A DNA stretch of 48,862 nt from Lojkania enalia (lineage: Eukaryota; Ascomycota; Dothideomycetes; Pleosporales): positions 25,377 to 74,238 of the forward strand of contig ML986759.1 of the NCBI GenBank assembly GCA_010094045.1. The letters run 5' to 3'. The notes beneath the pieces were generated by a model that was not told the origin of the DNA, made no database searches, and worked only from the letters and a program-made list of their open reading frames with translations. A program made the translations under genes and the position numbers. Each line of letters begins with the position of its first letter. The first letter of the stretch is position 1. Below, piece after piece: positions 20,589-31,389 of this stretch.

Positions 20589-22877
20589 ACGTAAAATACT
20601 ATCGAGCCGGCTATACTACTAAGCCGGCTACTTTTTCTTAGTACTACCAACACTATGTATAAAACCTTGATTTACTCGCTATCTATAAGAGAACCTATAT
20701 ATAAGATATTTAGACTAGATTCAGAAGAAGCTTCTATATCTTTTTAGTATATACGAGTATTATACCTAGTCTTTCTATAGTTCCTATAGTACTATTAACC
20801 AGGTTGAGCTGGTTCCTTACTACTACCACTACGAGCCTTCTTAGATTGCTAAGGAGTTGTAGATACCTTAGCAGCTCCGTACGAAACTCCCTTACCATAC
20901 TCTATTATACTATTATACTGGATTCGCTTCCGTTTACGCTTTATTATAACCTCTAATTACTCTTTAAGCTCTATAATCCGGTAGTTTATAAGAGCGTTTT
21001 AATGTAGCATTAATTCAGCTCCTTTTATTAGCTGTAAGAAGCCTTCTTTAGCTTCTTTTATAGGCGCTGTAAATAGTCTAGCTATAATACTTAAACGTAC
21101 TAAATTAATAGTATAGGTATTAAATAATCTAATAGACTATTACTTCTTATAGTATATATATATATAGTTAATAATTATTATAATTAAGTCGTTCGAATCT
21201 TAGTAGAATAATAGTTTATTTATACTAATAGCTCGCTTATAAATTATATTACTATAAGTACTAATAGCTTAAATAACTATTATCTACTTATAATCGCCTA
21301 GCTATAGTAATTTTAGTTAACTAGCTAATAGTTTAGTACTAGTAATTACTTTACTAGTAGATATAATATTTATCTAAAAGCCCGTCTTATTAAAATTATA
21401 AATATTATTATTAGTAATACTATACTTTACTTTAGTATTATATACTAGATTAAACTAGCTACTAATAACTTTAGAAATTTTATATAGAGCTCTTTAATAG
21501 TTATATTTTTAATAGAAGTATATTTTAAGCTTAAAAATACGATTAATAAAGTTTATTAGCTAGTTTTTACTAATCTAGTTTATAGAGCAAGCTTTAAATA
21601 AATAGTTAACTATATCTTATATACTATTAATTATAAGAGGGTATCTACGAGATAATAGGTCTAGTATATACTATATTATAGTTGATTCTTCTAGCTTTAT
21701 AAGCTTCTTTAAATTAGGCTTATAATTATATTATAAAGGTTTACTAGCGTATTAGTCTTTAAGTATTATTTAGAAGATATTATAGATAGCTATAGTACTT
21801 CGTATACTCTAAATTTAATCTTAATTAATAGCTAAAATAGCTAGTAATATCTAATCTTCTTAATAGATTAATTAAAGTTAAGGTAGTTACTATATTATAT
21901 TATAAGTAGGTAGAGTATAACTTCTTAGTAAAAGTAGGTAACTTACTTAAGTAGGTAACTTGCTTATAAAATACGTTATATTTAAAATAGATAATAAACT
22001 ATATATAAGTATCTTAAATCTAATAGTCTAATATATATTATACTATTATTATACTAGATTAGTTATATTAGAATTAGAGATATTTACGACGCTTAGAATT
22101 ATACTATAGTAACTATAGTAGTTATAGTAGACTAATAGCAGCTAGAAACCTTAATAATTAAAATAGATAGTTTACTTCTATAAAGATAGTTATAAATTTA
22201 AATAGTATCTATATATTAACTTAATACTATACTTATTAGACTAGTAATTAGATTAAAATATTAAGTAGAGATTCTAGAAGTTTAAGATATTAAAATTATC
22301 TAGGTTAAAGGTACTCTATAATACTAAGAAGTAACTAGTAGTAGAAGTAATATTAGTAGAGTTAGTAGGCTTTATAGGCTCTATAACAGTTTTAGTACTA
22401 GTACTAAATATAATAAAAAGATAGGATAATAGATATTAACTATTAGGACTAGCTATAATAATAGTTCTAAATCTAAGTTAATTAGTAAAATTTATAGCAG
22501 CTTTAACTCTATAGTTTAGAGTTATATAAGTTAAATAGTATTAGTATTAGTTATTACTATTTAATAGATAGATTATAGACTCTAGTTTAAATACCTATAT
22601 TACTAATAGTAAGTCTTATAGTTAGAAAATAATATAGTAGCCTAAACTAGACAACTATATATATATAAGGGAATAGCTGCTATTAATTTAAAAATAGGAA
22701 GAAGTCTAGCTATAAATATAGATATCTATTAGAATTAAAACTATTCTACTTTTATATATAATATATATTCTAGAGATATTTATAAATATAGTTAGTTTCT
22801 TATACTATAGTATAATAGGAATCTATTTTAATCTAGAACGAGACTATTTATATTAAATAGATTTATTAAATATTATA
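20589..22877 (-). mobile_element. Fot1/pogo-type transposon E6 and adjoining relics
   Basis: The left TIR at 20589-20640 (ACGTAAAATACTATCGAGCCGGC...CTTTTTCTTAG) and the following 500 bp match the left end of E1 (24660 onward), including the minus-strand zinc-knuckle region near 20750-20800. From about 21080 the similarity to E1 stops, and transposase-like minus-strand material of another subfamily follows to about 22000. The remainder to 22877 is AT-rich without landmarks. No right TIR is seen. This is probably a composite of two damaged copies. Confidence 0.5.
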
Positions 22878-24659
22878 ATATATTCTACTATTAAAGCGGC
22901 TAAACTATTAAAGTAGCTACTTTTTCTTAGCGTTATAAATACTACGTACGAACTATAATAAATCTACAATATAACCTTCTATTAATTTAATAAGAAGGTA
23001 GAATTAAGCTTACCCTATAGGCGTATAAATTAAGCTAATTTAAGAGCGTGCGACGCGCTGCTATAACTTTTAATATATAATATTAATAACTTTCTACTTA
23101 ACTTTATAGAATTATATTTCGCTCTTATATATAACTAAATTACTAGAAGCTTATAGTAACCGAAGAATAAACAATTGTATAATATATTCTTAACCTTAAT
23201 TTACGAGGATTTACGCTCTAGCTATATAAGATAGTAGATATAGTAGATAAACTATTAGGCGTATATGGTAGAATATTTATAGAAAAGAATTAGCCTAAAC
23301 GATTTATAGCGTATATAAATAAGTTTAAAATAGCCTTTAATTAAGTAAAGAATTATTAAGGAATAAAATAAGAGAATCTAAAAGTTATTAATACGTAGTT
23401 TAAACTTATATAGAATATAATTGTAAAATATAATATATATAATAATAATATCTATAACTTTAATAAGATAGACTTTTAGATAGATATTATTAGTACTATA
23501 AAAGTTATTATAGGTTTAGAATATTATATAAAGCCTACCCTTATATAGCTAGATAATTGCGAGTAGATTATAGTTATCTAGAATATCTATACTACTATAT
23601 ATATAACTCTACTATTTATTATCTATAAAGAACGCGTCTATATCTCTATATAGTATAAAGAAGTAGATATACTATATAATTGGAAAATTTCAGTCTCTAA
23701 GAACGGCTAGATAAATAACGCGTTTAGTTTTAAGTAGCTAAAGTATTTTAATAAGTATATAAAGATGCGTTAAATAGAGTTATATAGGCTACTTATTTTA
23801 AACGGCTATAAAAGCTACCTTAACTAGGAATTTAAAGATTACTATCTTATATAAAAGATCCTAATACTTTATATACCTTCTTATTAATTATATATACTTT
23901 AGCCTCTTAATATAGTTTATTTTTTACTATTAAAGTTAAAGTACTTATAATATATATAAGATTTAGCGTACTAATACGTCTACTATATTAATAAAGAAGG
24001 CTTTCTTCTAGCTTTTAAGAACGCGTTTTTTAACGTATTTATATACGAGAACTATTAAAAGGCTTTTAAAGTAATAGAAATTATTCCTCTAAACGTATAG
24101 GTTATATTAGATTATCTTAATATATAACTATATACCCTATTAGAACTACTCTTATAAGAAGACTTCTAGTAGTTTAAAACTCTAAATAATATATATAAAT
24201 TTAGGTTATAATTAATACTTATATAAAAGTCCTTTATACGATTATTAAAAGAGGTATAAAAAGGATTCTTATAGCTTATAAAAGGTGCTAAGTTAATACT
24301 ATATTAGAATATACTTCTTTAAACTTATAACTCTAAGCTTAAAAAGTAATTAGAAGAAGTAACTAAGTGTAAAACGCGTAAAAGAAAGTATATTTAGTAT
24401 AGTAGTATAGTATTATATAATAAGAAATCTTTATATATAGCTGCTAAAGTATCTATAGACTTTTAGCTCTTTAAGAAGACTCGTAGTACTAATACTTAAG
24501 AAAGAGCTCAACCAGCTTAATACTACTATAGTAACTATAGTAAGACTAGATATAACACTTATACATACTAAAAGGATAGTAGAGAAAATTCTAAATTAGA
24601 TAAAAGTATATTATATATAGAATCTCTTATTAGTATTAAATAAATTAACTTTTTATATA
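22878..24659 (+). mobile_element. Fot1/pogo-type transposon E5, plus orientation, RIP-degraded
   Basis: It starts after a TA (22876-22877) with the TIR ATATATTCTACTATTAAAGC, which contains two copies of an ACTATTAAAGYRGCT-like unit before CTTTTTCTTAG. The interior is collinear with E3 (45681-46238 plus 48088-48862). Plus-strand relics of the HTH region (near 23195-23290) and DDE transposase (near 23440-24000) can be read through stops. A C-terminal zinc-knuckle relic lies around 24520-24580. The right TIR is missing: E1 starts at 24660 just inside the expected end. Confidence 0.7.
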
Positions 24660-26367
24660 ACGTAAAGCACCACCGAGCCGGCTATACTACCGAGCCGGCT
24701 ACTTTTTCTTAGTACTACTAATACTATGTATAAGACCTTGATTTACTCGCTATCTATAAGAGAACCTACATACGAGATACTTGGACTAGATTTAGAAGAA
24801 GCTTCTATATCTTTTTAATACATACGAGCGTTATGCCCGGTCTTTCTATAGTTCCTATAGTACCGTTAACTAGGTTGAGCTGGTTCCTTACTACTACTAC
24901 TACTACGAGCCTTCTTAGATTGCTGAGGAGCTGTAGATGCTTCAGCAACTCCGTACAAAGCTCTCTTACCATACTCTATCGTACTACTATACTAGATTCG
25001 CTTCCGTTTATATGTTTTACACTTCGTTATAACCTCTAATTACTCTTTAAGCTCTATAATCCGGTAGCTTATAAAAGCGTTTTAATGCAGCATTAATTCA
25101 GCTCCTTTTATTAGCTGTAAGAAGCCTTCTTTAGCTTCTTTTAGTAATCGTATAAAGGACCTCTATATAAGAGTTAATTNNNNNNNNNNNNNNNNNNNNN
25201 NNNNNNNNNNNNNNNNNNNNNNNNNNNNNNNNNNNNNNNNNNNNNNNNNNNNNNNNNNNNNNNNNNNNNNNNNNNNNNNNNNNNNNNNNNNNNNNNNNNN
25301 NNNNNNNNNNNNNNNNNNNNNNNNNNNNNNNNNNNNNNNNNNNNNNNNNNNNNNNNNNNNNNNNNNNNNNNNNNNNNNNNNNNNNNNNNNNNNNNNNNNN
25401 NNNNTAATCCTTAAAATCCTAGTTTAGATAGCTCTTATAGCTATTAAGAATAAGTAGCCTATATAACTCTATCTAACGCGTCTTTATATACGCGTTAAAG
25501 TACTTCAACTATTTAAGACTAAACTTATTATTTATCCATCTATTCTTAGAAACTGAGAGCTTCTAGTTATATAGTATATCTATCTCTTTATACTATACTA
25601 AGATATAGACGCGTTCTTTATAGATAATAAATAGTAGAGTTATATACCTAGCAGTATAGATGCTCTAGATTACTATAACCTACTCCTAATTACCTAGCTA
25701 AATAAGTATAGATTTTATACGGTATTCTAAACCTGTAATAACTTTTATAGAGCTAATTATACCTATCTAGAAGCCTATCTTATTAAAGTTATAGATATTA
25801 TCTTTATAGATATTATACTTAGCTACTATTTCTTATACGAGCTTAAACTACGCGTTAATAACCTCTAAATCTTCTTATAATATCTTCTAATAGTCCTTTA
25901 CTCGATTGAAAACTGTTTTAAGCTTATTTATACGCGATATAAATTATTTAGGCTAGTTTTTACTTATAGGTATCCTACCCTACGTACGTAATAGTTTATC
26001 TGCTATATCTACTACCTTATAAAGCCGCGGCGTAAATCCTCGCAAATTAAGGTTAAGGATATATCGTACAATTGTCTGCTTTTTAGTTGCTATAAGCTTT
26101 ATATAATTTGGTTGAGTTTGAGGTTAAAAGGTGATTCTATAAAGCTGGTTAGAGAGCTACTAGTATTATATATTAAAAGCCGCTGCAGTGCGTTATACGC
26201 TTTAAAATTAGCCTAAAATATAGGCCTAAAGGGTAAGTTTAATTCTACCTTCTTAATTAGATAGATTAGCTTTATATTGTTGAGATATAGTGTTGCGTAC
26301 GGAAAAGTTGCTATACTAAGAAAAAGTAGCCGGCTTAGTAGTATAGCCGGCTTAGTAGTACTTTACG
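24660..26367 (-). mobile_element. Fot1/pogo-type transposon E1 with both TIRs (contains assembly gap)
   Basis: 1708 bp including about 223 N. It is flanked by TA on both sides (24658-24659 and 26368-26369). The terminal inverted repeats are at least 54 bp: left ACGTAAAGCACCACCGAG...; right, in reverse complement, ACGTAAAGTACTACTAAG.... Each holds two tandem copies of a (C/T)(C/G)AGCCGGCTA-type unit before CTTTTTCTTAG. The transposase is on the minus strand: HTH-like relics near 26030-26090, and at the C terminus (24800-24870) a zinc-knuckle relic of the YRNYRKTGHNAR type, whose Tyr replacing Cys fits G-to-A mutation. The copy is less damaged at its ends than inside. Confidence 0.8.
25182..25404. 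other. Assembly gap (run of N)
   Basis: About 223 undetermined bases inside transposon E1. By comparison with E4, they fall in the transposase body. Nothing can be said about the content, and the real length may differ. Confidence 0.95.
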
Positions 26368-26369
26368 TT

Positions 26370-26844
26370 ATATATATAATATAGAGTTTATTTTATCTAG
26401 AATTAATTATTAGAATAATAATATCTTTTATATTAAATATTATATTCTAAATATTAGAATTAATATATTTATTAATATAGAAATATTCTCTTATAGTAGT
26501 ATTATTTAGATATATATATTAGAAGTATTCTTTTAAAGGGTTGTAAAATATATAGATAAAATAGTTATACTCTAGTTCTTAAATAGTAAGAATATTATAT
26601 TCTATAATTCTTAGGTTTTAGAAGAAGCTAATAAAAACAACTTCTTTTAATTTCTGTATATTATACTATAAAATCTATAACTCTTACTATTCTATTATTA
26701 ATATTATATTCTATTAGTACTATTTATAAGTAATTAACTCTAGATTATTTAAGCTTTAGATAGATTAGATAAATCTCTTTAGTTTAAGTAGCTAGTAGAT
26801 CTATAAACTAGCTTAAGAATCTATACTAGAGTAGAGAAGCTATA
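26370..26844. other. AT-rich degraded DNA between E1 and a solo LTR
   Basis: Strongly AT-rich with no readable frame or terminal repeat. The border to normal composition is sharp, at about 26830-26845. Confidence 0.55.
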
Positions 26845-27124
26845 TGTAACGGCGCAGGCAAGACAATGGGTCCGAATGCGGCACGAATCCACTCAGAGGC
26901 ATATGGGAGTGCGTGGGGGTTCAGGGACCTGGGAATTCCATTGACACCTATAGGCCTTGTACGAAAGGATATAGAAAAACTACCGAGCTACTTATGAGGG
27001 AGTGTGCAACTATATGCGGATGGGAAAAAGGGGCGGAGCCGGGGGTAGGATAAGATAAGCGAAAAGCTTTGGGATAAGGTTGCATGTGAAGCTTTTCGTG
27101 GAACGATTTCTTCGCATCGTTACA
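26845..27124 (-). mobile_element. Undamaged solo LTR of the chromovirus family
   Basis: 280 bp, TGTAACGGCGC...GCATCGTTACA, with perfect 7-bp TGTAACG/CGTTACA ends. In reverse complement it aligns end to end with the RIP-mutated LTR at 2289-2567. No second LTR, polypurine tract or internal region is next to it. The 5-bp flanks (CTATA and GTCTC) do not match, so the target duplication is lost or one flank is rearranged. A 118-codon minus-strand frame that overlaps it (26948-27304) is an LTR artefact. Its small size may explain why it escaped RIP, which in Neurospora needs several hundred bp of repeat. Confidence 0.7.
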
Positions 27125-27166
27125 GTCTCGCCACATAGGGCGTCTCGCTACGCAGGGATGCACCTT
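27125..27166 (-). repeat. 42-bp dispersed repeat, copy 1
   Basis: The reverse complement matches 39466-39507 with 3 mismatches in 42. It contains a short internal direct repeat (GTCTCGC, twice, 16 bp apart). It sits exactly between the solo LTR and a T20 run (27170-27189). It is probably the terminus of a small unidentified transposon. Confidence 0.6.
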
Positions 27167-28369
27167 AAGTTTTTTTTTTTTTTTTTTTTGGCCCACCAGC
27201 TCACAAGGAAATGGTTCCGTAACTAAGAGAAACCCCGCTACCTGCTGCCGCTTTTTAAAGAGCGAATAAAAGATAATCAATTTACAGAAAGAGAAGTCTG
27301 GCAACGTATTGGAGCCGTCACTGGCGAGCTCCGCCAGTGGCTTGGATGCCTAGGGGTCCGCTCGGTGTGTAGAGAGAGAGGGAGTGCTTGAAGGATGGTG
27401 TGAAATGTTGTAGAAAAGCTAAGAAGGAGAAAAAGAAGTAGGAAGCTATAAGGCAGAAAGAAGAAGATAAAAGGGAGAAAGAGGAAGCTAAGGAACAGAA
27501 GAGTATAGGAGGCGGCTAGAGAAGAAATAGGCCAGGAAGCAGAGGGAGGATAAGAAGAACGACAAAGGTGACAATCCAGACAGGGAGGATGCGAAAAGGC
27601 AAATGATTAGAGCTACAAGTGTGAGGAAAAAGGAAGCTAGGAGGCCCTAAGCCGAATCTAACAAGCTAAAGATGGAGGCTGCTAGGAGGCAGAAAGGGGA
27701 AGATGAGAAACCATGAAAGCTGCAAAACTAAAAGAAGAGGCTATACCACAGAGTGGCCCGGATGGGGAGGCTTCAAAGCAAAACGCGAGAGAACAGAAGG
27801 TGAAGTAAGAAATGATGTAGAGGTTTGAAGATTGGACAAAGAAGTGGCTAGAACGGAAACTAGCTTCGATAGACACACCGTGTTACATATAGCAATAAAG
27901 AATCTAGAGAAGTGACGGAGACAAACGTCGTAAATGGCGAGACCGCTGGATAGTAACTTGAAAAGCGGCTGACAGAGGGTGTGGAGAATTTCAGGCTGTT
28001 GATTCTTGAACAGTGAGTGGATGTCTTGGAGCTGCCTGATTTGGAGGCGTTACGGCAGATTGTGTTATGACATATTCATTTATATCGAGCTTGAGAGAGA
28101 ATATAGTCATCATATTTTGATAGCGTATCATTGAATCGATTGTTGGCCAATCGCCTTTCTAATTTGTCGGCTAAAAGGGAAGTCAGCTATAATATTCATG
28201 TTTCAGGTTTACACGTACCATATATATCCTACGCTAGTTCTTCTATCATCATCGTTATCCCGCATTCATTCAACGGTGTATCGCGCACCAGATGACCACA
28301 TATCCTTCACAGCCCTTGGAGCTTGATGTCAAATACTCTGTGCTGCTCATTTCCTGCTATATTGCTGGA
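27167..28369. other. Non-coding region with a degraded Lys/Glu-rich coding relic
   Basis: It begins with a T20 tract (27170-27189). Between about 27410 and 27880 the plus strand is strikingly purine-rich. Translations in alternating frames give Lys/Glu-rich, coiled-coil-like peptides (such as KEEDKREKEEAKEQK) interrupted by stops and frameshifts, ending in a DWTKKWLERKLASID-like segment. This looks like a decayed gene of unknown family. The part from 27900 to 28369 shows nothing except the presumed CSL4 terminator. Small frames at 28292-28534 overlap the CSL4 second exon on the other strand and are not real. Confidence 0.4.
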
Positions 28370-29102
28370 TCAAAAAGGCTTAGCAACTTTCCTCGTCTCG
28401 GTAGCTCCAGTCTTCGGATCCCGAAACTCTTTCCACGATATCGGGTACATGTTATTGCCAGCCTCCGAGGTCGCAATTATAACTCCGTACTCATTTTGCG
28501 CGGTCGAAATGTAGTAATTGCTCTGATCGCCTAGACTGATCTGTTCCCCGTTAGCTCACATGTTCCTCTCTAGTTCTTTCATTTCAAGTTAAACGAAGCA
28601 TAGGAAGATGAACGGAGGCACATACCACCATCCCGCGAACCAGATCCCCCACCCGAAAGCATTCCTCCACTTTTACCTTATCCTTCTCCGTAGCCCGGAT
28701 ATCCTCCCTCCTTATCAGCCCCTGAAACCCTTCCCGACAAACACTCTCCCCAACAACAAGGATCTCAATACTCGCGAACCGCGGGCCCAGTCTCAGAACT
28801 CTGGCAAGCACCACGCTTTCAACCTCCGGTAGTATAATATCGTTACCACTTCCGCCTAGAGTTCCAGGAGAGAGTGCGCTAGTGGAGGGCGTGCGCTGTA
28901 TGGAGAGGAGCGGCAGGAGCTTTGATGACGATTTGGTGGGGGCGGAAGCGGTGGTTTTGGAGGGCTTTGACGGAGATGAGATTACGGGACCGGCGATCGA
29001 GGCGTAGATTTGAGACTCATAGATGTGTGTTCCGGGACCGGGGAGATATTTGTTCGAGGGGCCAAGGAGTTGGCCTGGGAGTGCTATTGAGGGAAGGGCC
29101 AT
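28370..29102 (-). CDS. CSL4: Exosome complex component CSL4
   Basis: Two exons on the minus strand: 29102-28626 and 28540-28370. The intron is 28541-28625 (85 nt, GTATGT...ACAG, CTAAC branch). The product has 215 residues from MALPSIALPGQ. The frame also has an ATG at 29180 that would add 26 residues; the inner one matches the family's usual start. CSL4 is a cap subunit of the RNA exosome (3'-5' RNA decay and rRNA processing) in nucleus and cytoplasm. Residues 7-30 (LPGQLLGPSNKYLPGPGTHI) are the N-terminal exosome domain, and an S1-like RNA-binding domain spans about 85-165. Exon 2 encodes ISLGDQSNYYISTAQNEYGV and SEAGNNMYPISWKEF, both typical of CSL4. A Ser/Lys/Pro-rich linker (about 40-75) is longer than in yeast. 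It is tail-to-tail with nothing and lies downstream of Tem1 on the same strand. Confidence 0.93.
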
Positions 29103-29725
29103 TGCTGTGGATGGGGGGAGGCTGCGGGAGGCTGAAACACGATGGCGGGATATTGGACCTGTAAATGAGTAGAAGACCACGAATTGAAGCGTGTGTAGGG
29201 AATTTAATGCGCCTGAGGGCGGAGATGTTCGTGCGCCACAAATCTTGAGGCTTCACCGCGAGGGAGCTGGGGACTTTTTAAGCCTGGGTGTGGTTGTTCG
29301 GGTGAAACTGTAAACGGCGTCGGGTAAACTTGCCTCGGTAACACTTCCGCCTAGCCAGGAAAACATACGTATTTCACAGCATGAATTTGGGGAGATTCAA
29401 ATTTGATGCTGGATAAGACACTATACTAGCTGCTTACAGATCGCCATTGCCACCTCTTTCTCTACCCCCACTGTGTGTTCATCAATCGCCAGTAGCGCGC
29501 TGGACCGAAGCACATTCCAGCGATACCTTATAAACAAACACACACCCAATCAGACAAGAAACGCCGTTTTGTTGCAATCAGCCCGTAGCTCCAGTCGCCA
29601 AGTCATGCAAGCCCAGCCTGTATCAAAGAAGCAATGAAGTACTCATGAATGCCATTTCCTCATGTAACATTGCACGTACAAAAAATTCTGCCTGATATTG
29701 GAACCTTCCATTTGTGCAGGAGCGA
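29103..29725. other. Intergenic region between CSL4 and TEM1
   Basis: About 620 bp holding the CSL4 promoter and TEM1 3' end (both genes on the minus strand). No further feature seen. Confidence 0.5.
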
Positions 29726-30892
29726 CTATACAGACTGGTAAAGGAGAAGCGGTTCTCCGATATTTTCTATTTCGGGGATAGTGCACTTGAGGTCGAATGC
29801 CTTTGATAAGACAATCTTGAAGATCTGTATCACAGTTAGGAATTGGTCTACATGATATGCATGGTACAGACTTTTTGCACGTTAATGCTGTGCGATGTGC
29901 TGCTAAAGATTAGACTAGCTTTCATTGCCTTTGCGAAACGTTTTGCCTTGTTATACGTAAATTGCAAATATCCCAAATGGTTATGAAGCCCATACCTGAT
30001 TGGATATCTCCTCCTGCTCCTCGCGCGGGAAATTAACAAAGTGATCGTACTTTGTGCCAACTAAAAATGGGATGGCAGTCTTGTTGAATCCTCGTCCCTG
30101 ACGGTACCATTCCTTAATGGAGTTGAGCGTGCTCTTTCGTGTCAAATCGAACATGAACAAAATCGCAACAGCGTCGTTGCACACCAGTGGCAGCATGTTG
30201 ACGAATTCGCGCTGGCCCCCCAGATCCCAGATCGAGAAGGTGATTTCCGTGTTCCGAATTGAGATGGTCTTCTCCATGAAGTTGACGCCTGCCATGATTA
30301 GTTGCTACCGAAAACGACGCCCACAAGAATACCCACCTAGGGTCTGAATATAATCTTCGTCCCAGCTGCCTTCGACATATTTGACCATCAGACTTGTCTT
30401 GCCGATTTGCGCATCGCCAACCATGCCAACCTTGATTACAACGCTGCTGTTCTTCGCTGCGGCTTCCTGTTGCGGTCTCTGGTTCTGGTCTAGATACCCT
30501 GGTCGTGCACCGCTCTCGGAGTGCGGATATCTGTGGCCCTGTGTCGAGCTCGGCCGCGAGTGCGGTTGTCCCATCTGTGTCTCCTTTCCGCCATTGTAGT
30601 ACCCATGTCGTGGCGGGGTGTCTGCGTCCGAGGGGGTGTTAAAGCGTCCGTACTGGTCGGGGTGGCCGTGTCCGTAGTGGTGGTGGGAGTATGCGGTGTC
30701 GGAGTAGGAGGTCTGCGGGCGTTGCTCGTGAGAAAAGCCATTGTTGTGAATGTCGGGCAGCGGTGCGACGGTCGAGGCAGTAATGGTGGTGTTCATGCTG
30801 TCGTCGATCTCCATGGTCTGGTCCATGTGCTTCTGCGCTTCCTGGCCATCGAGGGGCATGGGGGGGTCCATCTGCTCTTGCGGTGCATCCAT
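29726..30892 (-). CDS. TEM1: Septation-signalling GTPase Tem1/Spg1
   Basis: Four exons on the minus strand: 30892-30337, 30288-29996, 29946-29872 and 29824-29726, giving 340 residues. The introns are 48, 49 and 47 nt; introns 1 and 3 show CTAAT and CTAAC branch sites, intron 2 a weaker one. Tem1/Spg1 is the small GTPase at the spindle pole body that starts the mitotic-exit/septation-initiation cascade. Visible motifs: P-loop GDAQIGKT (159-166), IWDLGGQRE switch II (205-213), GTKYD in place of NKxD (263-267), the lineage-typical [10 protein letters not shown] effector region, and the C-terminal IPEIEN...[10 protein letters not shown] without a CAAX box, as expected. Unlike fission yeast Spg1 (198 residues), there is a 150-residue N-terminal His/Pro/Gly/Gln-rich, probably disordered extension. 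It is divergent from RRB1. Confidence 0.95.
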
Positions 30893-31389
30893 TGTGAAAA
30901 TATAACTGTATGGGATGCAGGCGCCTTGACTCGAGGACGGGAGATGTGTCGGATGCGGGCGAATAGGAGGAGATCAAATGGCCGTGGGTCGCAGTAGGCG
31001 CTGAGTGACAAGGCCCCGCGGTGACGTGAATCGGGGGACGCGGACGCGTCGTGGGCTGCAGGCGGAGGAGGATGCGCCGCTACTCAGGCTCTGCAGCACG
31101 TCCTGGGCGGCATGCAGCTTTAAAGGGAGCAGCCGGTCGTCTGGTGGGGGATAAGCTCTGTTGATTATTTGGATTGCTGGGATACAACTGGGGGCAGGGG
31201 GACCATGGCGTCGAATTAGCTGGCGGCTCTCCGATTGTCGAGGGGCTGAAGGGTATGGGGCCCGTGCGAGCGCCACATGCGGCTTGAGCGCGTCCAAAAA
31301 TTGTTCGTCGCCCAAAGCACGCCCACCACCGAATTCGCCCACAAATTCAATATACCGCAACACTCACCATATATAATCGCCGCCCAGCC
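30893..31389. promoter_or_regulatory. Shared divergent promoter region, TEM1 / RRB1
   Basis: 497 bp between two divergent start codons. It is GC-rich and contains overlapping spurious frames on both strands that are not supported. Joint regulation of a cell-cycle GTPase and a ribosome-assembly factor is an inference from layout only. Confidence 0.45.

Noticed and set aside
24833..25039. 68-codon plus-strand frame next to the gap
   Set aside because: Antisense to the C-terminal zinc-knuckle region of transposon E1; no independent support.
17340..26830. Possible centromere or CRISPR-like array in the AT-rich block
   Set aside because: The content resolves into dispersed, RIP-mutated transposons with TIRs; no regular short repeat-spacer pattern exists and the organism is a eukaryote.
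26845..27124. Solo LTR target-site duplication
   Set aside because: The 5-bp flanks CTATA and GTCTC do not match, so I do not claim a duplication for this copy.
26948..27304. 118-codon minus-strand frame with a poly-Lys run
   Set aside because: It crosses an LTR end, the 42-bp repeat and a T20 tract, so it is a composite of non-coding elements.
30521..30997. 158-codon plus-strand frame
   Set aside because: Antisense shadow of the Tem1 N-terminal exon.
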